From Candidatus Obscuribacterales bacterium (lineage in GTDB: Bacteria; Cyanobacteriota; Vampirovibrionia; Obscuribacterales; Obscuribacteraceae), in assembly GCA_019746975.1 (NCBI GenBank), contig JAIERK010000102.1:1-39073 (forward strand): DNA of 39,073 bases, read 5' to 3'. The translations under genes were made by a program, and so were the position numbers. The notes beneath the pieces were generated by a model. That model had not been told where the DNA came from, searched no databases, and saw only the letters and a list, made by a program, of their open reading frames with translations. Of this stretch, positions 6,293-15,297 are shown piece by piece. Numbering within the stretch: position 1 is the stretch's first letter; every line of letters begins with the position of its first letter.

Positions 6293-8425
6293 ATGTGGAA
6301 CAATAGATATCTCCTCTGCGATTTCAATTTAATGCCGCCGGATAGTTGTCCCATTTGCCTGAAGCCCAAGAACGAGCAATCAGCTGGCTCGATAACCCAG
6401 TGGATTAGTTTCTGCCGGTGCGCCCCGGTAGACTTCATGAACGACAATACTCCAGCGATCGAGAAGTTGCGATGTGCAGCATGCGGGAAGTCAATCACGC
6501 AGGGAAAATCTGGATCACTCACCCAATGGATTTTCAAGGACGACGCATGCAGCTGCTCGCGACCAGAACCAATCGAATCGAGACAGGACGATTTCAAACA
6601 GCCGGCGTTCGTTGGTTTTGACGAGCTAGAAAATGAGCCTGAGCTAGTGATCGAGGAGGAAAAATTCCCATTCGATCGATATAAACCTATCTCCATTCTG
6701 GGTCGAGGTGAGAGTGGTGCTGTTTATCTTAGTCGCGATCGGCTGCTCGGTAAGCGGGTCGCAGTGAAGGTTTTACGAAAATGCGATCGAGAAGCGCTTC
6801 TGTCGTTCCAAAACGAGGCCAAAACGACGAGCAAGCTAACTCATTCCAACATCATTCGTATTCTCGACTTTGGATGCACCTCGGGTGGAACACCATATAT
6901 GGTGATGGATTACGTGAAGGGATCCACGCTCGAGGCATATCTCAAGGTTAACGATACGCTCGATCTGAAGAGATGTGTGACTATCTTCACGAATATCGCA
7001 GAAGCTCTGGAGTATGCGCACGATGCCGCCATTCTGCACCGCGATATAAAGCCGAGTAATATCATGGTGTCGCAAGACGATGGACAACTTCATGCCAGCC
7101 TTATCGACTTCGGCGTGGCAAAAATGCAAGCCCATTTCGAAAACACGACTCAGATCGATGGCACCGCTCTCGTCGGCACACCAGCTTACATGAGTCCCGA
7201 TCAAGCTATAGGCAGAGAGTTCGACCACAGAAGCGACATATACTCTCTCGGCTGCGTTTTCTTCGAATGTTTAACAGGCAGACTCCCTTATCTGGCGGAC
7301 AGTCCTCTCGAAACAATCTCGATGCACGCTCACGAGGAGATACCGTCGCTATTCGACCTCTATCCTAGTAGCGACACAATCGCCTACCTCGACGAGATAA
7401 TACACAAGTGCCTCAAAAAAGATCCAGATCAACGTTACAGCAATGTCAAAGAGTTTCGCGCCGCACTGCAGGAGATACCAGCTCTGAAGAGGTGGGATCA
7501 ACAATCAGCACAGATGCACGCGGTTCCAAACCAGGCGACCTTGCGACGTTTGAGCCCGCTTGTAATTGTGATTCTCGGTTGCTTGTGCATACTCGTTTCA
7601 TCGCTTGCATGGTACCTCATTTCCCCAGATAACCTTTCGGACAAGTCTGCAGTGAGCGATGCAAGACGACGCGACGATGGCATCATTTCACTAGACAACA
7701 GTCGACTCGACGTGACCTCGGGCGTCGATCGCGATTTAAAGGAGCTCAGGAGTTATCCTAACCCGATTGAAAGCGTTCACTTCATGGATTGCAAAATCAC
7801 AGCACAGGGGCTTAAGTACATTCAGAAAAAGAAGATCAAAGACATTTCGGTCGACACCGGATCCGAGGTCAGCGATTCTTTGGTGAAGGGAATCTCTAAG
7901 CTGACGGATCTCCGGAAAGTACACCTGGCGACAAAGCGAAGGATCGCTCCGGCTACGCTAGGATTGCTCGCAGATATCCCGGAGTTAGAGGAGCTCTACC
8001 TCACAAATATGTTGGTCGACAAAGAAACATTTAAAGCACTCGCTAAATGTACCCACCTCCAGAACCTGAAACTTCAAGATTGTCCTGGAATCGATAGAGA
8101 AGGGCTTCAGCAGCTTAAGGAGCTGCCCTCGCTGAACGCAATAGAGCTTTCCATGAGTCACATTTCGGCGCAGATCATCGACGGATTAAGCGATTTGCCC
8201 CAGTTAAAAATGTTGGACTTGTCCGGCACTGACGTTTCCGAAAAGGATCTATTTCGACTGGAAAGCAGCAAGAGCCTACAACATCTCTCCCTTCTGTTTT
8301 GTCCAAACATATCCAAAGAAGCAGTTGAATCTTTTTCCAAACGCACAAAAGTCGACGTGTATTCGAACAGCGATCAAACCCAAGACGTGTGGTCGAAATC
8401 GCTGAAAGAGACCCTGCAATATTGA
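6293..8425 (+). CDS. Membrane Ser/Thr protein kinase with N-terminal zinc ribbons and C-terminal leucine-rich repeats
   Basis: The 710-residue protein has two N-terminal CxxC...CxC ribbons: C19/C22/C41/C43 and C61/C64/C86/C88. Each contains a GS(I/L)TQWI segment. A Hanks-type kinase domain follows (about 130-390), with glycine loop LGRGESGAVY (136-145), Lys159 (VAVK), HRDIKPSN (249-256), DFG (272-274) and GTPAYMSP. All catalytic residues are present, so it should be active. One membrane segment (about 421-443) separates it from a C-terminal region of about six leucine-rich repeats (about 485-690), presumably outside the cytoplasm or facing the envelope. The start ATG has only a weak GAGG very close to it; an in-frame TGA lies just upstream, so the start cannot move much. 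It probably senses an envelope signal through the LRRs; the substrate is unknown. Confidence 0.93.
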   Translation: MWNNRYLLCDFNLMPPDSCPICLKPKNEQSAGSITQWISFCRCAPVDFMNDNTPAIEKLRCAACGKSITQGKSGSLTQWIFKDDACSCSRPEPIESRQDDFKQPAFVGFDELENEPELVIEEEKFPFDRYKPISILGRGESGAVYLSRDRLLGKRVAVKVLRKCDREALLSFQNEAKTTSKLTHSNIIRILDFGCTSGGTPYMVMDYVKGSTLEAYLKVNDTLDLKRCVTIFTNIAEALEYAHDAAILHRDIKPSNIMVSQDDGQLHASLIDFGVAKMQAHFENTTQIDGTALVGTPAYMSPDQAIGREFDHRSDIYSLGCVFFECLTGRLPYLADSPLETISMHAHEEIPSLFDLYPSSDTIAYLDEIIHKCLKKDPDQRYSNVKEFRAALQEIPALKRWDQQSAQMHAVPNQATLRRLSPLVIVILGCLCILVSSLAWYLISPDNLSDKSAVSDARRRDDGIISLDNSRLDVTSGVDRDLKELRSYPNPIESVHFMDCKITAQGLKYIQKKKIKDISVDTGSEVSDSLVKGISKLTDLRKVHLATKRRIAPATLGLLADIPELEELYLTNMLVDKETFKALAKCTHLQNLKLQDCPGIDREGLQQLKELPSLNAIELSMSHISAQIIDGLSDLPQLKMLDLSGTDVSEKDLFRLESSKSLQHLSLLFCPNISKEAVESFSKRTKVDVYSNSDQTQDVWSKSLKETLQY

Positions 8426-8560
8426 TCTGCGGCTAAATTGCGAGAGAAGGCAACTTGTGTCAAGTGCAAACTTGCCAGAATGGGAGTTTTTGCATCAAGT
8501 AAATTCCGATGTTCCAAAAAACTCAGTGAACAAATGGAGCCTGTTCGTCAACCACCGCGC

Positions 8561-8588
8561 GAAGTCCAATTCGATATCGAAATACACT
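8561..8588. repeat. Dispersed palindromic element, copy B
   Basis: The core TTCGATATCGAA is identical to copy A, with the right arm ATACACT conserved and the left arm degenerate (GAAGTCCAA). It lies in the 297-bp spacer between the convergent kinase and adhesin genes. A small perfect hairpin GATCGT-CA-ACGATC sits just downstream (8606-8619). Apart from these I see nothing in this spacer. Confidence 0.65.
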
Positions 8589-8722
8589 GGTTCTAAAAGG
8601 CTCTCGATCGTCAACGATCCTTTGACGTGTTAGTTCTTCTACAACTAGCTCGAAACACGCCCATTCGCCAAGCCCCTTTCTAACAGCGGCAAAGCGCGCT
8701 ACGTTATTCCGTTCGCCAAATT

Positions 8723-11700
8723 TTATCTACGTCTCATTGCCACAGAACGAGGCTTGACGTGATACCTAAAGCCTTCAGAAGACGAGAGGTGGAGTAGGAT
8801 AGCCGAGGTCTTCACCAAATCGTTAGCGAGTTTTGCAGATCGTTTCGTTCGCCTCTGCATTACTTCATTTAGCGGATGGACCGTTGATATCAGCGACGGC
8901 ATCGAGAATTCACTTAAGAAAACACATCCGCCGGAGCTGAGACTACTTTTGACTACGTTACGATGAAGAACCGACTCAACCGGGTTGACCTGTGCGAAAT
9001 CGACCGGGTCATGAGCGGATAAGTGGATGTGGCGACCAGGCGCCAGGCTAACTGACTTACCCGGGTGCTCGACGACTACACTATCTTTATGCCGATCGTG
9101 TAGATCAAAAACAGATAGCGACTTATCATTGGCAACAATCAAGACGAGCGCTCCGGATGAAACTCTCACCACACCGTGGGCAGTTGACATGACCGTATCT
9201 CTTGTCGCAGCAAGTAATTTTTGTCCGTGGGTAATCTCGAGCAAATCGCTGTCAGAGAATTGCAATGTGGACGACGGCTGCCCGATGTCACCAATAACAT
9301 CTACCTCGAGCTCGAATGCACTCGGCAATCGAACCACGGAGTCATCTAAGATGTTGACGGAATCTGATACTGAAGGAACCCCTCTATTAAGACCGAGCCA
9401 GTTGTAATCTGGCGTTTTCATGTTGAGAATCGAGAAGCTCTCGAGAGGCGCAGTCGATTGATGTGACATCGCAGGCGGTGCACTTGATTCGACTGATCCC
9501 TGACTAGTTTCGACCACCGATGAGTTTGTCAAACTACCTGTCACAGGTGGATCGGCGGTGAGGGTAACTGCGCCTTCAAAGGAGATGCTCTTTTTGTGCA
9601 GCGCATTCGAAATCAATATGTTCGCATCCTTGGCGTTGAACGTATTGATACCATCACGCTTTGACGCTGTGACAAAAATCTTATTACCAGGACCGCCGAA
9701 TAGGATCTGACCAGAGCCGACGACGTTATAGCGGACATTGCGCGGAGGCTTCCATGATGGCTGTAGCGTTTGAGGAGCCCCCAGTTGAATAAGGACGTTG
9801 CCGAATCCGCCGCTCGTCGCGAAAGCTTCTATCTTGGCACCATGTCCGATGGCAATCGAATCGACATTCTTCTCACTTCCAGTGTTGATCAACCCGATGT
9901 TCGGGTCGGAGCCATCGGCAGTGATGTCAACGTCGGCGGCTACTCGCAGTTCGCCAGATCCATTTGACATCAAAATAGAACCATCTGTGGTGACGACATT
10001 TCCTGAGATGAGGAGACTTCCATCGGTGGCAAACTCGAAGTCACTTGCAGAATTCGATTGCAGCAGCTCGACGGCGCTTGACCCAGTCCGCTTTACATGC
10101 GCCGCCCCGGACGATTCTATTGAGACCTTCGCGATGCCGCCGACGGTGAATGGAGTTGCCGAAGCAGTTCCAATCGAGGCGCCTGAGACAGTGATAAGAT
10201 TCATGGTTGCTGCAGTCAACGATCCCGCGAATTGGCTATTTGTGAGATTGATGCCGGACGTGAGAGTCAACGCACCCAAGGCATTTATGTCACCAGCCAC
10301 GTTAAATCCGGACAAAGCCTTGAGCGAGATCGTAGATGCTGACAAATCGGCAGGGCTGGAAACTAATCCCCCGGCGTCTACTAGCAGTGCCGATCCGGCT
10401 CCGGACAGAGTCAGATTGGAATTTATGTTGACTGCACCAGTGGAGACAATCGACGTCGAGCCAGTATCACCTTGTATCGTTCCCAGATTGACTGTATTGG
10501 AGGAGTAAATTGAAAAATCATACGTGGCGATATCGACTGTTGCCGAAGTTGTCGAAACAGCACCAGCACTAGTGAGATCCAGATTGCCTGCCAGTGCGAT
10601 GTTGCCGGATGCCGAGATACCGCCCGAGCCAGAGAGCGAGCCAAGCACCAGAGTACCGGTGTTAAAACTAGCGAGTTCGGATATGCTCAGGTTCAAACCC
10701 CCTGCAACATTACCGATGGCAACTGGTCGGCTGCTCGTCAGTGGGCGAATAGCGATAACGCTGTTTGCCAATTGCGATGAGAACGAACTGTTGAAAGCTA
10801 TATCATCGACAGTCAGGATCAGATTGCTCGAAGCGCTCGAGATCCCTGGCGAGCCCGAAGTTATGTTCAGCGCACCCGCGGTGATGTTGCCCTGCAGTGC
10901 GACTGCGCCGCTCGCCTGAGTGGAAATTTGTACGTTGCCGTGCCCGGCTTGGATCGTTCCAACGGTCAAAGTTGATGTCGCCCCGACAACCGAGACATCA
11001 CCATCGGAAGAACCACCGGCACCAGTTGTGGTGATCGTGCCGGTACCTAAATCGATTGGGTCGTTCTCCAACGTAAGATTCGCCGGCATTTCGATTGTCA
11101 CATCTCCACCGTCACCTACGCCTGAGGCACGAGTATCGAGGATCAAGCCAGCAGCATTGATTTGAGCATCCTTGGTTCCGTTACAGATGATAGAGACAGA
11201 CCCTCCAGAGCCGCTCGTTGGTTTAGTAGAAATTTCGTCAGTAACGCTGATGCTGACAATTCCGTTGGCGGAGACAGCGAGATCGCCACCGCCTGTAGTG
11301 ACGGCTTTCGCCACGAGATACAAGAATAATCCATAATTGTGCATGCCGATATCGCCACCACGCGTGGTCATCGTGTTCGATTGTCCGGTGCCGAGATTTA
11401 CATTAATCTCGTTGCGATTAATCAAAGTAATGTCGCCCAACGCGCGAATCATCTGAGAGCCCTGACCGATAGCCAGCACCCCTCCAGAGCCGGATGGGAT
11501 GTTGCCCTGCGCCCCGAACGAACCACTATTGATTATGGAACCGGTAGAATCGAATTGAACTCCGCCGCCAGTACCGTCAATTACGTTCGGATTGATGCCT
11601 GTGGTTATCGTAATGGCGCCACCAGATGTTCCGGTACCAGCATCGGCAACTAGACTGCCGAGCTGGATGATGTTGCCGGTCACGGTTATATTGCCGTTAG

Positions 11701-11752
11701 CCGCCGAGCCGCTGGCCGCGGTGTTTATTATCGAGTCTTTAGGAAGAAGCAC
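8723..11752 (-). CDS. C-terminal two thirds of a filamentous-haemagglutinin-like surface protein (downstream of an in-frame TGA)
   Basis: The 1009-residue frame has no signal peptide and begins inside a repeat. It is in the same frame as the upstream 552-residue segment and is separated from it only by TGA (11786-11788) plus 11 sense codons. It is dominated by Gly/Ser/Thr/Asn-rich beta-helix repeats with patterns such as GNI(T/A)..G(N/D)L and ADAGTGTSGGAITI, as in secreted adhesins of the haemagglutinin type. The C-terminal part (about 750-1009) differs: it contains a GVVRVSSGALVLIVAND segment and a PGRHIHLS segment resembling FecR-like or anchoring modules, then a basic tail. The GTG at 11750-11752 has no ribosome binding site, so re-initiation is not supported. 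Probably one gene with the upstream part; broken, recoded or mis-sequenced. Confidence 0.8.
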   Translation of the reverse strand: MLLPKDSIINTAASGSAANGNITVTGNIIQLGSLVADAGTGTSGGAITITTGINPNVIDGTGGGVQFDSTGSIINSGSFGAQGNIPSGSGGVLAIGQGSQMIRALGDITLINRNEINVNLGTGQSNTMTTRGGDIGMHNYGLFLYLVAKAVTTGGGDLAVSANGIVSISVTDEISTKPTSGSGGSVSIICNGTKDAQINAAGLILDTRASGVGDGGDVTIEMPANLTLENDPIDLGTGTITTTGAGGSSDGDVSVVGATSTLTVGTIQAGHGNVQISTQASGAVALQGNITAGALNITSGSPGISSASSNLILTVDDIAFNSSFSSQLANSVIAIRPLTSSRPVAIGNVAGGLNLSISELASFNTGTLVLGSLSGSGGISASGNIALAGNLDLTSAGAVSTTSATVDIATYDFSIYSSNTVNLGTIQGDTGSTSIVSTGAVNINSNLTLSGAGSALLVDAGGLVSSPADLSASTISLKALSGFNVAGDINALGALTLTSGINLTNSQFAGSLTAATMNLITVSGASIGTASATPFTVGGIAKVSIESSGAAHVKRTGSSAVELLQSNSASDFEFATDGSLLISGNVVTTDGSILMSNGSGELRVAADVDITADGSDPNIGLINTGSEKNVDSIAIGHGAKIEAFATSGGFGNVLIQLGAPQTLQPSWKPPRNVRYNVVGSGQILFGGPGNKIFVTASKRDGINTFNAKDANILISNALHKKSISFEGAVTLTADPPVTGSLTNSSVVETSQGSVESSAPPAMSHQSTAPLESFSILNMKTPDYNWLGLNRGVPSVSDSVNILDDSVVRLPSAFELEVDVIGDIGQPSSTLQFSDSDLLEITHGQKLLAATRDTVMSTAHGVVRVSSGALVLIVANDKSLSVFDLHDRHKDSVVVEHPGKSVSLAPGRHIHLSAHDPVDFAQVNPVESVLHRNVVKSSLSSGGCVFLSEFSMPSLISTVHPLNEVMQRRTKRSAKLANDLVKTSAILLHLSSSEGFRYHVKPRSVAMRRR

Positions 11753-11785
11753 TCTGCCGCCGGCAGCGTCACCAACTGGGCTTAC

Positions 11786-13444
11786 TCAAGGACAGGTCCG
11801 GAAAGCCAACAAATTGACATGCGCACCAGCATGATTGGAGCCCGTGCCGTTGGTCAATATCTGAAGACCAGGGCTTGCTTCGAAATCGATAGTACCGCCC
11901 GTGGGGCTATTGCCAATCACTCGAACTGTCTCTCCGAGCGCAAGGGGAGAACCAGAAGGGACATCTCCCGTTCCTACGGCACCCGCCGATGTCGTCATGT
12001 CGACACCCGAGACAATTGTGATCTCCTGCCCTACGCCCCCGGCTGACCGTGCCACAATTCTGGTCAGACCTGCCGTACTTGTGATGTTGCCGTTAGACAG
12101 TATCGCAAGTCGCTCTCCGACTACGATGTCACCAGTTATTAGAATCTTGCCGAGGTTGAAATAGGTCGGATCGCCGTCAAGTTTTTGATTTCCGATAATC
12201 AGCTCATCGGTCTGGGCACTGACATGGACTCCGGTTCCCCGAGAGTTGACCTGACCTGTCAACTCTCTGACTTTAACATCGGTCACGCCATTTCCCGTGA
12301 ATAAGTTCACTTGTTTGGAAAACAGATCACCGCCAGCCAACCTGGTATCGAATGGCGCATTATAGTGCCTGTTTCTAATATTAATCGCGTTGTCAGCCGT
12401 AATCGAACCATCGGTATTATCGATGGATAATGACGTGAGCTGCGAATTGTCGATAGTCACATTCCCGAGGGTGGAGGCGATGTGCCCAGAGTTGCTAACA
12501 ACGGGCGAATCTATGTTCAAAGCGCTGGAGGCAGTTAAGCTTCCTGTATTGGATATCTTCTCCCCAGCCGCGAGAGTCAGATTACCATTAACAGCGATTG
12601 TGCCATGGTTCGTCAGAGTTCCTCTGGTCTGAAGTTCCAGATTCGTTTCGGATAAAATTACAGAGCCGTCTGCATTTAGAATGTCTCTGGCAGCGAACCG
12701 GACAGTGGAACGACTATTGTTCGATGTGATATTTACCGTGCCGAAGTTAGTCAGATCTCCACGCAGTTGGAAGTCCGACCCGCGCGTGAGAGAACCATAT
12801 GCGGTGACGGCAGCCGGGACGACAAGATCATCGGCTTTCATAGTGTGCTTGCCATCGCTCAGTCCCTCAAGGTTAACGGAGCCGCCGATGGCGCCGCCAT
12901 CTCGAGCGATGACTATTTCCTGGGTACCCGATGAAAGAATTTGTTTCGCAGCAACATATTCCGCGGACGTTACATCACTTCCGGCTGCAACGGTTTTGCT
13001 CGTATCACCAACCTTGATCTCGATTGATTGAACAGCACCAAACAGTTTTTCACCAAGAGTAATGCTTGAATCGGTTGAGGTCAGATCGAGATCGATTCCG
13101 CGTACCAATTCAATTTTCTCTCCGTCTACGAGTTGCATAGACCGAGCATTATTGGGATGCTCGTGCCTGCGCTCACGCGCAGAGGCGTGCAGGCTAACGG
13201 CAATTGGCACTACGCGATTGGCACTAAGAGCGGTGTCCGCATTTTGATTTGAAAAGTCGCGACGAACGTTCTGTCGAGCGGCCCGGCGATCTGACTGCAG
13301 GATGGAGCGGAGCTCCTTAATTGCGGCTCGGTTGTCAGCAGCCGCATGTGCAGACTGTGAAGCCTGCGCAATTAATGAACACAGGATAACCGCCGACCAT
13401 TTTCTGGCGTAAACCCTTATGTTCCGAACGCACTTTCTGCTCAT
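11786..13444 (-). CDS. N-terminal part of the filamentous-haemagglutinin-like secreted protein (ends at in-frame TGA)
   Basis: The 552 residues start with a basic N-terminus and a hydrophobic stretch (about 17-34, SAVILCSLIAQASQSAHA), a likely signal peptide. A variable, charged region follows. From about 215 onward come beta-helix repeats of the type GDLTNFGTVNIT, GTLTNHGTIAVNG and GSLTASSALNIDSPVVSNSG, the classic haemagglutinin repeat rhythm. The frame stops at TGA 11786-11788 right after GAHVNLLAF, and the same frame then continues for over 1000 residues with the same repeat style. No canonical TPS secretion domain was recognised, so the export route is unclear. A surface or matrix adhesion role is inferred from the repeat type. 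Confidence 0.8.
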   Translation of the reverse strand: MSRKCVRNIRVYARKWSAVILCSLIAQASQSAHAAADNRAAIKELRSILQSDRRAARQNVRRDFSNQNADTALSANRVVPIAVSLHASARERRHEHPNNARSMQLVDGEKIELVRGIDLDLTSTDSSITLGEKLFGAVQSIEIKVGDTSKTVAAGSDVTSAEYVAAKQILSSGTQEIVIARDGGAIGGSVNLEGLSDGKHTMKADDLVVPAAVTAYGSLTRGSDFQLRGDLTNFGTVNITSNNSRSTVRFAARDILNADGSVILSETNLELQTRGTLTNHGTIAVNGNLTLAAGEKISNTGSLTASSALNIDSPVVSNSGHIASTLGNVTIDNSQLTSLSIDNTDGSITADNAINIRNRHYNAPFDTRLAGGDLFSKQVNLFTGNGVTDVKVRELTGQVNSRGTGVHVSAQTDELIIGNQKLDGDPTYFNLGKILITGDIVVGERLAILSNGNITSTAGLTRIVARSAGGVGQEITIVSGVDMTTSAGAVGTGDVPSGSPLALGETVRVIGNSPTGGTIDFEASPGLQILTNGTGSNHAGAHVNLLAFRTCP

Positions 13445-13577
13445 GAATCAAGGTCCTGCCGGCAGGATAAACATTTCCGACGCCCCGCAGACGCCGCCGG
13501 TCAGAGTTTAGCAACGCAGGCCAAACGCCATATTAGATTGGTCTATATTCGATGGATTTCGTAACAGATTTCTCGAA

Positions 13578-14771
13578 TTAAGATTCTACAGAAAACACAA
13601 CTTCTACTGTGACAGTGGTGCCATGGGGAGATGATTTGAAACTGATCTTGCATGGATAAATGAAATTGACAAGCTCCGAGCGTTCTCGAATGATGCTTGT
13701 TCCACCGCTTCTCTCAATGGCGGCAATGTCGAATCCACGTCCGTTATCGGTTATTTCCATGAAAAGAACGCCATGGCGCACAAGAAACCTCGCGGTAGCA
13801 AATGTAGCCGAAGCATGCTTTCCGATGTTATTGAAACATTCTTGTCCGATCCGATACAGATGCAACAGCACCTCATCCGTCAGTTCAGGAAACTCACCTA
13901 CACACTCGAAAGAAGCGGCAATTCCAGTCTTGCTCGAGAAAGTCGAGCAGATCTCCTCCATCAGAATCGGAAGACCCAAATCCTTCAGATCGCGGGGATA
14001 GATATCGTGACATACACCACGAAGGTTGCCCGAAATCTCCGTTAACAGCCTCAAAATCTCATCTCGAGACAGGCCTTGCCCAGAGGCTAGAGAGCGCTCT
14101 AGCAGCATGATATTTCCAAGAACAGCATCGTGCAAATCACGGGCCACCTGACTCAAAATCGCTTCTTGCTGATTCACGATTTTCTGAACAAGGGCATGGC
14201 GCTCTGCCACTAGCGATCGGACCGAGCGTGTCAAGCTCAAACCGCCATGTAACAGTCGTGTCGATTCTGGAAGTAGATCATAATCGCCTTGCGATCGGAC
14301 AATCAAGTCTTTGAGCAAACTCCTCGCAAGCGTATTCATTTCGCTTTCGTTAATCGGCACTTCGTCCATGCACCAGTTTTTCTGATCCGAGTTATAGCGT
14401 AATCGGAGCTTCGACCGCGAAGGTAGCTCTGCCTGCTCGAGGTTCGGAAGCTCGATCGCCGGAAGCATGAAGAACTCTATCTGACCGCGACTCGCCCGCA
14501 CAGACAGAGACCAAAAGTAAGTAGAGACTAACAATCGTTCGCTTCTGGACTTAAGCTCTGCACCACCTGCAATACTAGCTTCAAACTCCTCCTTGCCCTG
14601 CACAGTAATCATAAGTGGTTCATGAGCGATACCGGCGTTAAACTCTTTGGCTAGTAATTCGAACAGCTGTTTCAATGATTTCATCAAGTCGGAGGTAGCA
14701 ACACCACTTCGCGACAGACTTCCGGAAAAACCCAGTTTTTCGAGAATTTCACCGATACAAAACGCAGCCAC
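13578..14771 (-). CDS. NarL-family sensor histidine kinase (HisKA_3), cytosolic
   Basis: The 397-residue protein has a C-terminal kinase core: a dimerisation/phosphoacceptor segment QVARDLHDAVLGN with H214, then an ATPase domain with the N-box around QECFNNIGKHA (310-320) and the G1 box TDNGRGFD (341-348). The G2 region reads GGTSIIRERSEL, a little degenerate. The first 200 residues carry no membrane segment and match no sensor domain I recognise, so it is probably a soluble kinase sensing an internal signal or a partner. The GTG start (14769-14771) follows the regulator's TAA by 5 nt, with an AAGGTAAGG ribosome binding site overlapping that stop. It is thus co-translated with the NarL-type regulator, its obvious partner, although that gene is damaged at its 5' end. 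Confidence 0.92.
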   Translation of the reverse strand: MAAFCIGEILEKLGFSGSLSRSGVATSDLMKSLKQLFELLAKEFNAGIAHEPLMITVQGKEEFEASIAGGAELKSRSERLLVSTYFWSLSVRASRGQIEFFMLPAIELPNLEQAELPSRSKLRLRYNSDQKNWCMDEVPINESEMNTLARSLLKDLIVRSQGDYDLLPESTRLLHGGLSLTRSVRSLVAERHALVQKIVNQQEAILSQVARDLHDAVLGNIMLLERSLASGQGLSRDEILRLLTEISGNLRGVCHDIYPRDLKDLGLPILMEEICSTFSSKTGIAASFECVGEFPELTDEVLLHLYRIGQECFNNIGKHASATFATARFLVRHGVLFMEITDNGRGFDIAAIERSGGTSIIRERSELVNFIYPCKISFKSSPHGTTVTVEVVFSVES

Positions 14772-14776
14772 GAACC

Positions 14777-15289
14777 TTACCTTTCCGCTTCCAAGTTACC
14801 GTAGCCATTTTCGACGGCCCACGCGATAAGCTCTTCCCGACTCTCGAGTGATAGTTTGTCCAGGATCTGCTCCACCTGCTTGCGCACCGTTTCTGGTGCG
14901 GTAAATCTTTCCTTGCCGATGTCTTTGTACTTCATGCCACGCGCTATAAGCGTCAGCAAGTGCTCTTCAGCTCGTGTAAGCTTTCCGTCATTTTTGTCCA
15001 ATAGACTGGCGGAAACAATCTGCTCGGAGTCCGTCATTACAGAACGGATGCTTTTTACGACAACTTCCAGCGGTTCGGATTTGAGGAGAAATCCATGCAC
15101 ACCACTTTTGAGAATAAGATCGCGAATTGCGGTTCTGTTGTCACCGCTGAATACGATTACTTTCGACAGCGCAGCCTGAGTAAAGGCGTTTGACAAAGAC
15201 TTCGGTCCAAGCGAATCCGGCAGATGAAGATCCAGCAGCACCACATCAGGCTCGAATGCTCGCATTTTGGTAAATCCTTCTTCCTGGAT
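14777..15289 (-). pseudogene. NarL/LuxR-type response regulator lacking its 5' end
   Basis: Recognisable homology runs from about 15289 to the TAA at 14777. It covers the second half of a receiver domain (EPDVVLLDLHLPD with the phosphoacceptor Asp, FSGD, then GFLLKSEP with the conserved Lys) and a complete LuxR-type helix-turn-helix (LTRAEEHLLTLIARGMKYKDI, then TVRKQVEQILDKL). The first 40-45 residues of a normal receiver, including the beta-1 strand and acidic pocket, are absent. The open frame can be extended to an ATG at 15439, but that extension lies antisense to conserved kinase sequence and is not receiver-like. An internal ATG at 15263-15265 has a weak AAGGA upstream. It likely cannot be phosphorylated normally. 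It is followed directly by the histidine kinase gene. Confidence 0.8.
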
Positions 15290-15290
15290 T
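15277..15290. other. Probable rearrangement junction beheading two divergent genes
   Basis: Receiver homology on the minus strand ends at about 15289, and kinase homology on the plus strand begins at about 15277 (LLPGFVAVKVL). Both genes therefore lose their 5' ends within the same 14 bp, and no promoter region is left between them. This is best explained by a deletion, inversion or assembly join at this point. Confidence 0.65.
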
Positions 15291-15297
15291 CGTCGCG

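Noticed and set aside
9798..10508. 236-residue plus-strand frame inside the adhesin gene
   Set aside because: Antisense shadow of the Gly/Ser/Thr-rich repeats; no ribosome binding site or homology.
8723..13444. CRISPR-like or tandem DNA repeats in the adhesin region
   Set aside because: Repetition is at protein level only (beta-helix repeats); no regularly spaced identical DNA repeats.
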